A stretch of 64,000 nt of DNA, from contig DICM01000030.1 of assembly GCA_002416285.1 (NCBI GenBank), positions 928-64,927 of the forward strand, written 5' to 3'. The DNA is from Caryophanales bacterium UBA5026 (GTDB lineage: Bacteria > Bacillota_I > Bacilli_A > RF39 > UBA660). A program made the translations under genes and the position numbers. Under the pieces are notes generated by a model that was given only the letters and a program-made list of their open reading frames with translations, did no database searches and was not told the origin of the DNA. Positions 27,683 to 37,912 of this stretch are shown here, piece by piece (position 1 is the first letter of the stretch; each line of letters starts with the position of its first letter).

Positions 27683-29482
27683 TTAGTTCCTCTCATTATA
27701 AAGTATTCTAAACTGCTTAATTAAACTTTGAAAATAATCTAAGGCATCCATAATTGTTTCTTTTTTTGTCATATCGACACCAGCTATCTTTAGTTCTTCA
27801 ATTGCTGGAAGCGTTCCTCCTAGTGTTAAGAATTTTAAATAGTTTTCCTTTGCGTTATCTTTATTTTCTAATATTGCGGTTGCAATTTTAGAGGCAGCTG
27901 ATAATCCTGTTGCATATTGATATACATAAAAATTCATATAGAAGTGAGGAATTTTCGACCACTCACTTTTAATTTCTTCATCAATTATAACATCTGATCC
28001 AAAATATAATTTTACTAAATCATAGTAGATTGATTCTAATGTATCAGCAGTTAATGAATCTCCATTTTCAACTTTTTCATAGAATAATTTTTCTGCTTCA
28101 GCAAACATCGCTTGACGATAAATGGTTGCTTTAAATAGTTCCATTTGTTGATTTAAGATCATCAACTTTTCATTTTTATCAGCACTATGTTTCAACATGT
28201 AATCATTAAATAATAATTCATTTGTTGTCGAAGCAACTTCAGCAACGAATATTTTATAAGCGTAGTCCTGATAAGAATTATTTTGAATTGATAAATAGGA
28301 ATGAATCGAATGCCCTATTTCATGAGCAAGGGTACTGACATCATGATAGGTTCCTTCAAAATTTGTTAGAATATATGGTTTGGAATCATAACATCCCCAA
28401 GAATAAGCTCCTGGTCTTTTTCCCGTATTTGGATATTTATCAATCCAGCCTTCCTCAAAAGCCTTTTTTACGAGTTCTTGATACTCTGAGCCAAGTGCTC
28501 CTAGAGCATCGATTACTAGTTCCTTGGCTTCATCAAACGTATATTTTTTTTCTTCTTTTAATTTTATTAGGTCTATATATACATCATAGAGATGTAATTC
28601 AGATAGTCCTAATACTTCTTTTTTCAATTTATAATAATCATATAGTATCGGTAAGGTTTCGTGAATTCCTTCTAACAATTGATCATAAATTTTTATATCG
28701 ATTTCATTCTTAAAAAGAGCCATATCACGAGCACTATCGAAGTGATAGAGTTCTGCCAATTTCACATGTTTTTCTACTTCAGAGTTATAAAGGGACGCTA
28801 ATGTATTTCTCATTTCATAATATCGGTTATGTAGTTGTTTAAATACCGTCTTTCTAAGTTCTCGATCTCTCGATTTTATTAGTTTCGCATAATTGGTATT
28901 AGTAAGTTCAATTTCTTTTCCTTTTTCATCCGTGACCTTGCCGAATGTTAAATCACTATTTCGTAAAGCATAAGAGCTATCCTTTCCCGTGTTTAAAATA
29001 TTGGAAAGTTTTGAAATAATCTTCTCTTCTTTTTCTGATAGAGTATGATCTTTTATACGATAAACTAAAGATAGAGATCTCTTATATTTTTTTAGTTGCG
29101 GCAGTTCTTCCATATAGTTTTCAATTGTTTCCCAACTTCCTCTTAAAAGTTCTGGTCTAAGATAGGAATACTCCACGGATAATTTGGTTTGAAGGTCTAT
29201 CATCTTATTTTTTAACTGAACCGATTCACCATTCGTGGAATCAGTATCAAAATTAAGCATAGCATAAATCACTACTTTATCAAGTAGTCTCGATAGTTGA
29301 TTATCCGTCTCTAAAGTTTCAAGTAGGTTACTGGAGCTTTCTAATACTTTTCCTTTATATTTTGATAAATCTTGTATATGGTCAACTAAATATTGATAGT
29401 CTTTCATTAACTCATCCGTACTAGCATACATTTCTTCAATTGCCCATTTATCTTCTGACCTTACCTCAGCTCTTTTTACCAT
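27683..29482 (-). CDS. pepF: Oligoendopeptidase F (copy 1)
   Basis: A 599-residue M3 peptidase with the zinc motif LAHEIGHSIHSYLS near residue 385 and [13 protein letters not shown] carrying the third ligand. Both PepF copies keep all visible catalytic residues, so both are probably active. The gene starts after AGGAGGAATAT and lies about 50 bases downstream of dnaK. Placement of two peptidases inside the dnaK-dnaJ interval suggests heat-shock control and a role in clearing peptides from damaged proteins (inference). Confidence 0.92.
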   Translation of the reverse strand: MVKRAEVRSEDKWAIEEMYASTDELMKDYQYLVDHIQDLSKYKGKVLESSSNLLETLETDNQLSRLLDKVVIYAMLNFDTDSTNGESVQLKNKMIDLQTKLSVEYSYLRPELLRGSWETIENYMEELPQLKKYKRSLSLVYRIKDHTLSEKEEKIISKLSNILNTGKDSSYALRNSDLTFGKVTDEKGKEIELTNTNYAKLIKSRDRELRKTVFKQLHNRYYEMRNTLASLYNSEVEKHVKLAELYHFDSARDMALFKNEIDIKIYDQLLEGIHETLPILYDYYKLKKEVLGLSELHLYDVYIDLIKLKEEKKYTFDEAKELVIDALGALGSEYQELVKKAFEEGWIDKYPNTGKRPGAYSWGCYDSKPYILTNFEGTYHDVSTLAHEIGHSIHSYLSIQNNSYQDYAYKIFVAEVASTTNELLFNDYMLKHSADKNEKLMILNQQMELFKATIYRQAMFAEAEKLFYEKVENGDSLTADTLESIYYDLVKLYFGSDVIIDEEIKSEWSKIPHFYMNFYVYQYATGLSAASKIATAILENKDNAKENYLKFLTLGGTLPAIEELKIAGVDMTKKETIMDALDYFQSLIKQFRILYNERN

Positions 29483-29506
29483 ATATTCCTCCTCTGGATA
29501 GAGCGA

Positions 29507-29528
29507 AAGTTCTAGTCTCCTAGAACTT
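29507..29528 (-). other. Intercistronic RNA hairpin after dnaK
   Basis: AAGTTCTAG and CTAGAACTT form a perfect nine-base stem; in the minus-strand RNA the loop is GAGA, a stable GNRA-type tetraloop. There is no T run after it, so it looks like an RNA-stability or processing element and not a terminator. Confidence 0.5.
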
Positions 29529-29532
29529 CCTA

Positions 29533-31353
<1,821 letters not shown>

Positions 31354-31992
31354 CTATTCGCTTACCTTGACCATAGCAGGTCTAATAATTCTATCTTTTA
31401 ATAAATATCCCTTTTGTAAAACTTCTAGAACCATACCAGGTTCTACCCCTTCTACTACCTCTGTTAATACAGCTTGATGGTAGGTTGGGTCAAAAGGTTT
31501 ATTGTTGCCATCAATTGCCTTTACTTCAAAACTTTCCAAAATAGATGTTAAATTACAATAAATCATCTTGAATCCTTCTAAAAATTTAGATACTTCATCT
31601 TGAAGATTATCATCATCCATTTTAATTGCTCTTTCGAAGTTATCTACAATTGGCAGTAATTGTTTTACAATTTCTTCGTTACTATATTTTAGAAGTTTTG
31701 AAACTTCATCTTCTTTTCTTTTTCGGTAATTGATAAGTTCTGCTTTTTCTCGTAGTACTTTTTCCTCTAGTTCGGAAATTTGTTTTTGAAACTCATCATT
31801 GTTTTTTTCTGCTTTATGTTTTTTGTGTTTTTCACTATGATGATCACTAGATTCTTCTGGGTTCCCACTACAGTTGCATTCTCCATCATGATTTTCATCA
31901 TGACAAGAACATTCTTCTTCACAGTTGTACTGTTCTTTATTTAATGTTTCTTCTTTCGTAGTGTTTTCTTCGTTATTCATATCTTTGTTCAT
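31354..31992 (-). CDS. grpE: Nucleotide exchange factor GrpE with a Cys/His-rich N-terminus
   Basis: The C-terminal 130 residues are a normal GrpE: a long coiled coil (LEEKVLREKAELINYRKRKE) and a beta domain with YHQAVL and EVLQKGYLLKDRIIRPAMV. The first 60 residues are unusual, with six cysteines and several histidines in CEEECSCHDENHDGECNC and a following HHSEKHKKHK stretch. That composition suggests metal binding or redox sensitivity, which ordinary GrpE lacks. ATG 31992 is chosen because AGGAGG lies six bases upstream. Confidence 0.93.
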   Translation of the reverse strand: MNKDMNNEENTTKEETLNKEQYNCEEECSCHDENHDGECNCSGNPEESSDHHSEKHKKHKAEKNNDEFQKQISELEEKVLREKAELINYRKRKEDEVSKLLKYSNEEIVKQLLPIVDNFERAIKMDDDNLQDEVSKFLEGFKMIYCNLTSILESFEVKAIDGNNKPFDPTYHQAVLTEVVEGVEPGMVLEVLQKGYLLKDRIIRPAMVKVSE

Positions 31993-32031
31993 GAACAACC
32001 TCCTATTCTATTATGGTATTAAATCTTTCTT

Positions 32032-33024
32032 TTAATCATTCATATGATCAGTAATGTAATTTAAAAGTGCAGTAACACGATCATATTCCATTCGCTTTGG
32101 ACCAATTAAAGCAATCGTTCCTTCTTCACCACCTAAAGAGTACTTTGTCTTAATGATTGTAACATCTTTATCAAATCCAGTTTCAGAACCAATATAGATA
32201 TTAATTCCACTGTCTTCTTCTTTGATGTTATCAATCAATTCTTGGTCTTCAAACTTTTCTAAAATATCACGGATTTTTTCAGCATCATCATGAAATTCTG
32301 GTTGTTTTAAAATGTTGTTTGTTCCTTGAAATTTTACATTTGTAGAACTTGTAAATGTATTGAATGCATCATAGAACGCATGATATAAAACCTCATGTTG
32401 TTTTACATACATATTGATGACTGGTTTGACTTCTAATTCTAGTTTGCCACTTACTTCATCAATTGGAGTTCCAACAATAATTTTATTGATAATATCAACA
32501 GTTTGTTTTACTTCATCTAAAGATACTGGCTCTTCAATCGTCATTGTTCGATGCTCTACATGACCTTGATCGGTAATGACAAGAGCAATCATCTTCATAT
32601 CGTTTAGTGGAACTACTTCAATTCGACTAACACGATTAAATGAGGATGATGTTCCAAGTACAACTGCAGTATAATTAGTAAGTTCTGAAATAATCTTCAT
32701 ACTAGTGGTTACCACATCACTCAGTGCGAGTGTTTGATTACTAAGTATTACTTGCAGTTTGGAAAGATCTTCTTCCGACAAATCTTTCGGTTTCATAATA
32801 TGATCGACATAATAGCGATATCCTTTTTCACTAGGAATTCGCCCAGAAGAAGTATGTGTCTTTTCTAGTAGACCAGAATCTTCTAATGCTGACATTTCGC
32901 TACGGATAGTCGCGCTAGAACAGTTCATATCTTCACATAAAGATTTTGAACTAACTGGTTTTACAGTTCTTACATATTCTTCAATGATTCGTTTTAATAA
33001 TTCAGTTTGTCTTGAACTAATCAT
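32032..33024 (-). CDS. hrcA: Heat-inducible transcription repressor HrcA
   Basis: HrcA binds CIRCE and represses the chaperone operon; it needs GroEL to fold. The 330-residue protein has an N-terminal winged helix (SSKSLCEDMNCSSATIRSEM) followed by the conserved LEKTHTSSGRIPSEKGYRYY and the C-terminal GAF-like domain with GGEEGTIALIGPKRMEY. A CIRCE-like element lies 57 bases upstream of its start, so the operon is self-regulated. It begins within GGTGATAATATG. Confidence 0.96.
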   Translation of the reverse strand: MISSRQTELLKRIIEEYVRTVKPVSSKSLCEDMNCSSATIRSEMSALEDSGLLEKTHTSSGRIPSEKGYRYYVDHIMKPKDLSEEDLSKLQVILSNQTLALSDVVTTSMKIISELTNYTAVVLGTSSSFNRVSRIEVVPLNDMKMIALVITDQGHVEHRTMTIEEPVSLDEVKQTVDIINKIIVGTPIDEVSGKLELEVKPVINMYVKQHEVLYHAFYDAFNTFTSSTNVKFQGTNNILKQPEFHDDAEKIRDILEKFEDQELIDNIKEEDSGINIYIGSETGFDKDVTIIKTKYSLGGEEGTIALIGPKRMEYDRVTALLNYITDHMND

Positions 33025-33064
33025 ATTATCACCTAAGCACTCTTTCTATTTGATTGCCATTATC

Positions 33065-33093
33065 ATTATATTACATCATATTAGCATTGTCAA
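33065..33093 (-). promoter_or_regulatory. Sigma-A promoter of the hrcA operon
   Basis: On the minus strand TTGACA (33088-33093), 17 bases, TATAAT (33065-33070): both hexamers match consensus. The -35 lies inside the CIRCE element. Confidence 0.9.
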
Positions 33094-33107
33094 CTGATGA
33101 GTGCTAA
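33081..33107. promoter_or_regulatory. CIRCE operator (HrcA binding site)
   Basis: TTAGCATTG, nine bases, GAGTGCTAA. The consensus is TTAGCACTC-N9-GAGTGCTAA: the right half is perfect and the left half differs at two positions. Confidence 0.92.
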
Positions 33108-33142
33108 AAAAGTGCAATTTTCATAATTTTCCATAATTTATT

Positions 33143-33174
33143 AAAAAAATAAAGACGTGAAATGAATCACGTCT
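33143..33174 (-). terminator. Terminator of the prepilin-like gene
   Basis: AGACGTGA and TCACGTCT form an eight-base stem with a six-base loop, followed on the minus strand by a T-rich tract. Confidence 0.85.
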
Positions 33175-33198
33175 GTTTATGTTTTATATTTTTAAAAA

Positions 33199-34749
33199 CT
33201 ACAAATTTTCATTTACCAATAATACTGGTCGGAATCCAAATGCAACACCTGCTTCACCTGCTAAGTCATTATAGAAAAAATGAAATATTCCTGCCTTAGT
33301 AGCATCAGTATGATATCCGCCTCGCCTCAACCATGGCTTAGTAGTATTAAAAGGCATGGTTGTATCATTGTACCATCCTAGTTGCCCCTCTGCTGCAGAG
33401 CTGGTTTCATACATTGCATCTCCTTTGGTAGAAGCAGAATATCCCGAATATATATCAATATATTTCGGATCAATTAACGATACATCTGTTATTCCACTGG
33501 AACCAGATAATTTACTTAAGTTAGCCATTACATATTCATCAGCCCCGCCCGACATATCATAGATTCCATAGATAGTTCCTGTTGTCGAGGCCTTTACTCC
33601 GTTTAATGTTTGATATTGATTTAGACAGCCTGTGGTAACATTTGACGATACCGAATTACCTGCACACCCAGTGACATAACTATTAGCTGGATTTATCCAT
33701 ACTTCTTCCGTCTCTTTTCCATATTTTGATTGCGATAAATATGCGATTGCACCCCATTCAATATTTTTCATCATATGAGTATCTATCCCAGTTCCGGTTG
33801 CTCCCCAACCATATTTTGAATTCTTTTCCATATTACGTGATGCTTCAAACATACTGTTTATATTTAAACTTCTCAATGACGAAACATTCGGTTTTATATC
33901 GATTGCATTTATGGTACCGCTTGCTTCAAATTTTGCTACCCAGATACCATTTAATTCATCTGTTCCAAATGTAAATGCCGGATGATTTGTCCACTTATTA
34001 TTGGAAGCATTTGCACCTGAATCTGTATCTATATTTCCTATTACAGGTGAATTCCAATTATCATCTGTATTTTTCGTAAATTGTATTTCGATTGTTCCTG
34101 CATTGGATGTATGCCATCCACTACTTATCTTATAAATATATCTTGGAATCCATACAAAGTAAGATCCATCAGCAGTTTTCACATTGGCCCATTTCTTAGC
34201 ATTATAATCATACCAGTCTGGATCATTTACAGTAGTTTCAATTTCGTTATTACTGCTATCCCATTTAATTGGTATCATTCCTTCAGTTAGTTTTGGAGAA
34301 TTCACTCCTTTATCAGCATTAAATTCATTTTCTTCGGGAGAAGGAGTGGTGACTTCACAATTAATTTCTGTTTTCTCAGGATTCACTTTGGCTTTTCCAT
34401 TTTGATAGTCTACAATATACTGGTCGAACTCAAATGATCCACTTTCTACATTTCCGGCTTTGATGACTACACATACTCTGGTTGGAATTTTTCCTTTATA
34501 CTTAACTTCCGTAAGTGTAGTCAAATCATAAGTTCCATCTGGTTTCGTTTCATAGTTTCCGTTTTCAATCATCTTTTGAAGACTTGATTTTGCAATCGCA
34601 TCAATGAATCCATAAGTGCTACTTTCTGCAGCTCCCTTTTTTGCACTATCAATCACTCCTAAGATCATCGGAGTTGCAATGAGAGCGATGATTGTGAGTA
34701 TGACAATTACCGCTAATAATTCAATTAAGGTAAATCCATTTTTTCTCAT
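33199..34749 (-). CDS. Type IV prepilin-like protein with FGE/SUMF1-like C-terminal domain
   Basis: A 516-residue protein. MRKNGFTLIELLAVIVILTI is a textbook prepilin leader: cleavage is expected between Gly and Phe, with Glu at position five. The remainder is large for a pilin. After about residue 150 it carries a domain resembling formylglycine-generating-enzyme/SUMF1-like folds: YDMSGGADEYV corresponds to the MxGNVWEW motif, and RRGGYHTDA with FGFRPVLLV to the C-terminal RGG and GFR motifs. The cysteine pair GCAGNSVSSNVTTGC is probably structural. ATG 34749 has AGGAG and GGG upstream. It is a single-gene transcript far from the Tad genes. Confidence 0.8.
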   Translation of the reverse strand: MRKNGFTLIELLAVIVILTIIALIATPMILGVIDSAKKGAAESSTYGFIDAIAKSSLQKMIENGNYETKPDGTYDLTTLTEVKYKGKIPTRVCVVIKAGNVESGSFEFDQYIVDYQNGKAKVNPEKTEINCEVTTPSPEENEFNADKGVNSPKLTEGMIPIKWDSSNNEIETTVNDPDWYDYNAKKWANVKTADGSYFVWIPRYIYKISSGWHTSNAGTIEIQFTKNTDDNWNSPVIGNIDTDSGANASNNKWTNHPAFTFGTDELNGIWVAKFEASGTINAIDIKPNVSSLRSLNINSMFEASRNMEKNSKYGWGATGTGIDTHMMKNIEWGAIAYLSQSKYGKETEEVWINPANSYVTGCAGNSVSSNVTTGCLNQYQTLNGVKASTTGTIYGIYDMSGGADEYVMANLSKLSGSSGITDVSLIDPKYIDIYSGYSASTKGDAMYETSSAAEGQLGWYNDTTMPFNTTKPWLRRGGYHTDATKAGIFHFFYNDLAGEAGVAFGFRPVLLVNENL

Positions 34750-34835
34750 CCCTAATTCACTCCTATTCTCTCTTATTTTAGCATATATTATTTCTCTATT
34801 CAATCATTACTAAATTTATCATACTCACAAAGTAT

Positions 34836-34862
34836 AATAAAAAATGTAGTTTTCACTACATT
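34836..34862 (-). terminator. Terminator of the transketolase gene
   Basis: AATGTAGT (34843-34850) pairs with ACTACATT (34855-34862), overlapping the stop codon and followed by T residues on the minus strand. Confidence 0.85.
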
Positions 34863-36852
34863 AGTATTTGTTTAATATTCTATTTTTAATTGTCTGATAA
34901 TCGAAACCTACTTCTCTTAAAACTTCTTCTTTGGTACCAGAAGCACCGAATTGTTCAATAGTACAAAGATAATCTTCATTGTAAACGAAGGATTCCCATC
35001 CTAGTTTTGATCCAGCCTCAATCACGAACGTCTTATATCCTTTTGGAAGTACTGATTCACGATATTCTTTGGTTTGGATTTGAAATAATTCTCTACAAGG
35101 CATGCTGACAACACGCAGGTGAATTCCTTTTTCTCTCTCCAGATCTTCAGCAATATGAATAGCAAAACTGACTTCCGTTCCCGTTGCAATTAAAATTCCA
35201 TGTAAAGGGCCTATCTCTTTTTGTACCATATAGCCACCAAATGCAACTCCTTTAGGACTTGTGTATGGCAGTAATTCCACTTCAATTTTGGATAGAACTA
35301 ATACATTGGGATATTTTGTTGATTCCAACATGAGATGCCAACAACCTATAAGTTCATGGGCATCGGCCGGACGAAATACATTCATCCCCGGAATTGCTCT
35401 TAAACTTGCTAATTGTTCAACTGGTTGATGTGTTGGTCCATCTTGACCTATGGATACAGAATCATGAGTAAAAATATAGTTAACTGGTAACTTCATTAGA
35501 GCACTCATTCGAATTGCTGGTTTCATATAATCAGCGAATGCGAACATCGTCGAACCAAAGACACGGAAATTACTCAAAGCCATTCCGTTTAAAATTGCCC
35601 CCATAGCATGTTCTCGTACTCCAAAGTTAATATTTCTCCCAGAAAAATCAGTAGAAGTAATTTGTCCATAAGTGTCTAAATAAACGTTAGTTGATTTGGC
35701 CATATCTGAACTTCCACCTAAGAAATTAGGAAGCATGTATGCGATTTCTTTCATAATAGTCCGATTAGTCGTTTTGGTTGATTCTTTTAAGTCTTGGGGA
35801 AAGTAAAATTCATGTCTCATTAAATTAATTGGTGTTTCTTTACCAAAAATAAACTGATAATCACTAGACTTTTTGTTTGTTTTTCCATTCATGAAATCTT
35901 GATAGTTTTTTGCCCAATCATTGTATTTAGAGCGAGTACGTTCCTGAATCTGCTTAGACATTCTTTCCTTAGCTTCAACGTTATATTGAAATATATCTTT
36001 TGAAAAGCCCAAACTATATCTTATTTGTTCTAAATCGTCTTTTTCTAAAGGCTCACCGTGAACTTTTGCCGTTCCCGCATAGTTAGAACCTTCACCAATA
36101 ATCGTTTTAATCTCAATTAGCGTTGGTTTATTATTTTTTTTAGCCTTCGTTATAGCTTTATCAATCGTATTTATATCCTTACCATCTTTTACAAATTCTG
36201 TTGCCCATCCCATAGCTTCAAACTTTGCTCTGACATTTTCTTTCATTATAGATTGTAAAGGTCCGTCTAAGGTAACATCATTTGAATCATATAATACAAT
36301 TAAATGATCTAATTCTAGTGATCCAGCTAATGAAGCCGCTTCACTCGTAATTCCCTCCATAATATCTCCATCACTGCATAGAACATAAATATAATGATCG
36401 ATAAGTGAACGTGATTCGAAAAGAATATTATTTTGAGGAAACGTGAGTTCTTTTCTTAATTTTTTCTCACTGATAGCCATTCCAACAGCAGTAGCAAATC
36501 CTTGCCCAAGTGGCCCTGTAGTTACATCTACTCCGGGTGTAATCCCATATTCAGGATGTCCTGGGGTTTTTGATCCAATTCTTCTAAATTTTTTTAAATC
36601 ATCAATTGTTAGAGAATAGCCAGACAAAAAAAGTGTAGCATACAGTAGTGCCGATCCATGACCCGCAGATAATATAAAACGATCTCTATTTGGCCAATAT
36701 GGATCGGATACATTAACATTCATATGGCGTGCATAAAGTGCATAAAGGATTGGTGCTGCTCCCAAAGTAATTCCCGGATGCCCACTTCCCGCTTTGTTAA
36801 TCATATCAAGTCCGAGTATTTTAATGGATGCGATAACTTCTTGTTCCATCAT
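34861..36852 (-). CDS. tkt: Transketolase
   Basis: A thiamine-diphosphate enzyme of the pentose phosphate pathway, 663 residues. Early motifs include GHPGITLGAAP and SAGHGSALLYATL; the cofactor-binding GDG motif is in CSDGDIMEGI near residue 150; GPTHQPVEQLASLR and FRPADAHE follow in the pyrimidine domain. The length is full. It has no operon partner: a terminator follows and a small SOS gene lies upstream in the same direction. Confidence 0.95.
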   Translation of the reverse strand: MMEQEVIASIKILGLDMINKAGSGHPGITLGAAPILYALYARHMNVNVSDPYWPNRDRFILSAGHGSALLYATLFLSGYSLTIDDLKKFRRIGSKTPGHPEYGITPGVDVTTGPLGQGFATAVGMAISEKKLRKELTFPQNNILFESRSLIDHYIYVLCSDGDIMEGITSEAASLAGSLELDHLIVLYDSNDVTLDGPLQSIMKENVRAKFEAMGWATEFVKDGKDINTIDKAITKAKKNNKPTLIEIKTIIGEGSNYAGTAKVHGEPLEKDDLEQIRYSLGFSKDIFQYNVEAKERMSKQIQERTRSKYNDWAKNYQDFMNGKTNKKSSDYQFIFGKETPINLMRHEFYFPQDLKESTKTTNRTIMKEIAYMLPNFLGGSSDMAKSTNVYLDTYGQITSTDFSGRNINFGVREHAMGAILNGMALSNFRVFGSTMFAFADYMKPAIRMSALMKLPVNYIFTHDSVSIGQDGPTHQPVEQLASLRAIPGMNVFRPADAHELIGCWHLMLESTKYPNVLVLSKIEVELLPYTSPKGVAFGGYMVQKEIGPLHGILIATGTEVSFAIHIAEDLEREKGIHLRVVSMPCRELFQIQTKEYRESVLPKGYKTFVIEAGSKLGWESFVYNEDYLCTIEQFGASGTKEEVLREVGFDYQTIKNRILNKY

Positions 36853-36975
36853 ACCCCTCCTATTCTTATACTATTATACCAAGAAATTATTAGATTCATA
36901 AATTATTTTTATAAAATCACAAAATAAAACAGACTTATACGAAATCTGTTTTATTTAATATAGTTTTACTATATC

Positions 36976-37143
36976 CTAATTTTGACTTACCTTTGTATCT
37001 AGTACAGAGGAATCTTGATAGGCAATTAAATTGGAATTTTGACCTTCTTCCATATAGTGGAATGTTCCTGCATTTAAATATGTAATGCCTAGAATAAAAA
37101 TAATAAAACCAATCATACCTTTACTTTTCATAATTTCTTTCAT
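36976..37143 (-). CDS. Small SOS-controlled membrane protein, candidate division inhibitor (YneA/SosA position)
   Basis: A 55-residue frame starting at ATG 37143 after AAGGAGG. MKEIMKSKGMIGFIIFILGI gives a basic N-terminus and one transmembrane helix; the remaining 30 residues (ending DTKVSQN) would lie outside. It is divergent from lexA and has a near-perfect sigma-A promoter with a LexA box in the spacer. Bacillus YneA and Staphylococcus SosA, SOS-induced division inhibitors with one N-terminal helix, occupy the same position. This protein lacks the YneA LysM domain and is shorter than SosA. The functional assignment is inference from position and topology. Confidence 0.7.
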   Translation of the reverse strand: MKEIMKSKGMIGFIIFILGITYLNAGTFHYMEEGQNSNLIAYQDSSVLDTKVSQN

Positions 37144-37166
37144 ATATATCCTCCTTAAGTGATTTT

Positions 37167-37195
37167 ATTATATTACAAACATTTGTTCGTGTCAA
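37167..37195 (-). promoter_or_regulatory. Sigma-A promoter of the small SOS gene
   Basis: On the minus strand TTGACA (37190-37195), 17 bases, TATAAT (37167-37172). The spacer contains LexA box 1. Confidence 0.88.
37176..37189. promoter_or_regulatory. LexA (SOS) box 1
   Basis: CAAACATTTGTTCG, which on the minus strand reads CGAACAAATGTTTG, close to the Bacillus consensus CGAACRNRYGTTYC. It fills the -35/-10 spacer of the small SOS gene. Confidence 0.88.
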
Positions 37196-37203
37196 TATTT
37201 TTT

Positions 37204-37217
37204 CGAACAAATGTTTG
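37204..37217. promoter_or_regulatory. LexA (SOS) box 2
   Basis: CGAACAAATGTTTG, an exact inverted copy of box 1, 28 bases centre to centre. It overlaps the probable lexA -35 (TTGACT, 37215-37220; candidate -10 TAAACT, 37238-37243). Confidence 0.88.
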
Positions 37218-37270
37218 ACTTTACACTTTTTATATGTTAAACTTTAAGTAACAAAAAGGAGGTTATCATT

Positions 37271-37888
37271 TTGGAACAACTAACAAAACGACAAAATGAG
37301 ATTTTAACTTATATCAAGGAATACGTTGTAGGACATGGATTTCCGCCAACCGTTCGAGAGATTGGATCGGCACTTGGAGTTTCATCCCCTGCTACGATTC
37401 ATGCTCATCTTGAGAACCTAGAACAAAAAGGATTTATCAAAAAAGATGGAACAAAGAATAGAGCAATTGAATTGCTTGTTAAAAATGAATTTGCTAATCA
37501 GGACGAACTAGTTGTTGAAGTTCCACTTCTTGGTACAATTACAGCAGGAAATCCGATTGAAGCAATAGAAAACCCTGATGAATTCTTTGCTTTACCAGCA
37601 TATTTAATTCCACGTAATAAAGATGTGTTTACATTACATGTTCATGGTACTAGTATGATTAATGTTGGTATATTAGATGGAGATATCGTAATTGTTGAAA
37701 AGCAAAATACAGCACGAAATGGTGAGATTGTAGTAGCAATGACAGATGAGAATGAAGTTACTTTAAAAACTTTTTATAAAGAAAATAATTACTTTAGATT
37801 ACAACCTGAAAATGATACAATGGATCCTATCATTCTAGAAAATGTTACTATTTTAGGTAAAGCTGTAGGACTTTATCGAAAAATTTAA
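37271..37888 (+). CDS. lexA: LexA repressor
   Basis: The SOS repressor and self-cleaving protease, 205 residues. The winged helix carries FPPTVREIGSALGVSSPATI; the cleavage site Ala-Gly is in GTITAGNPIEAIEN near residue 90; the catalytic serine is in HGTSMINVGILDGD and the lysine in EVTLKTFYK. The start codon is TTG, supported by AGGAGG eight bases upstream. It is flanked by two LexA boxes, so autoregulation is expected. Confidence 0.96.
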   Translation: MEQLTKRQNEILTYIKEYVVGHGFPPTVREIGSALGVSSPATIHAHLENLEQKGFIKKDGTKNRAIELLVKNEFANQDELVVEVPLLGTITAGNPIEAIENPDEFFALPAYLIPRNKDVFTLHVHGTSMINVGILDGDIVIVEKQNTARNGEIVVAMTDENEVTLKTFYKENNYFRLQPENDTMDPIILENVTILGKAVGLYRKI

Positions 37889-37912
37889 AAGGAAACTATT
37901 TAGTTTCCTTTT
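37887..37912. terminator. Bidirectional terminator between lexA and the gene at 37896
   Basis: AAAAGGAAACTA and TAGTTTCCTTTT form a perfect 12-base inverted repeat immediately after the lexA stop; it serves both converging genes. Confidence 0.85.
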
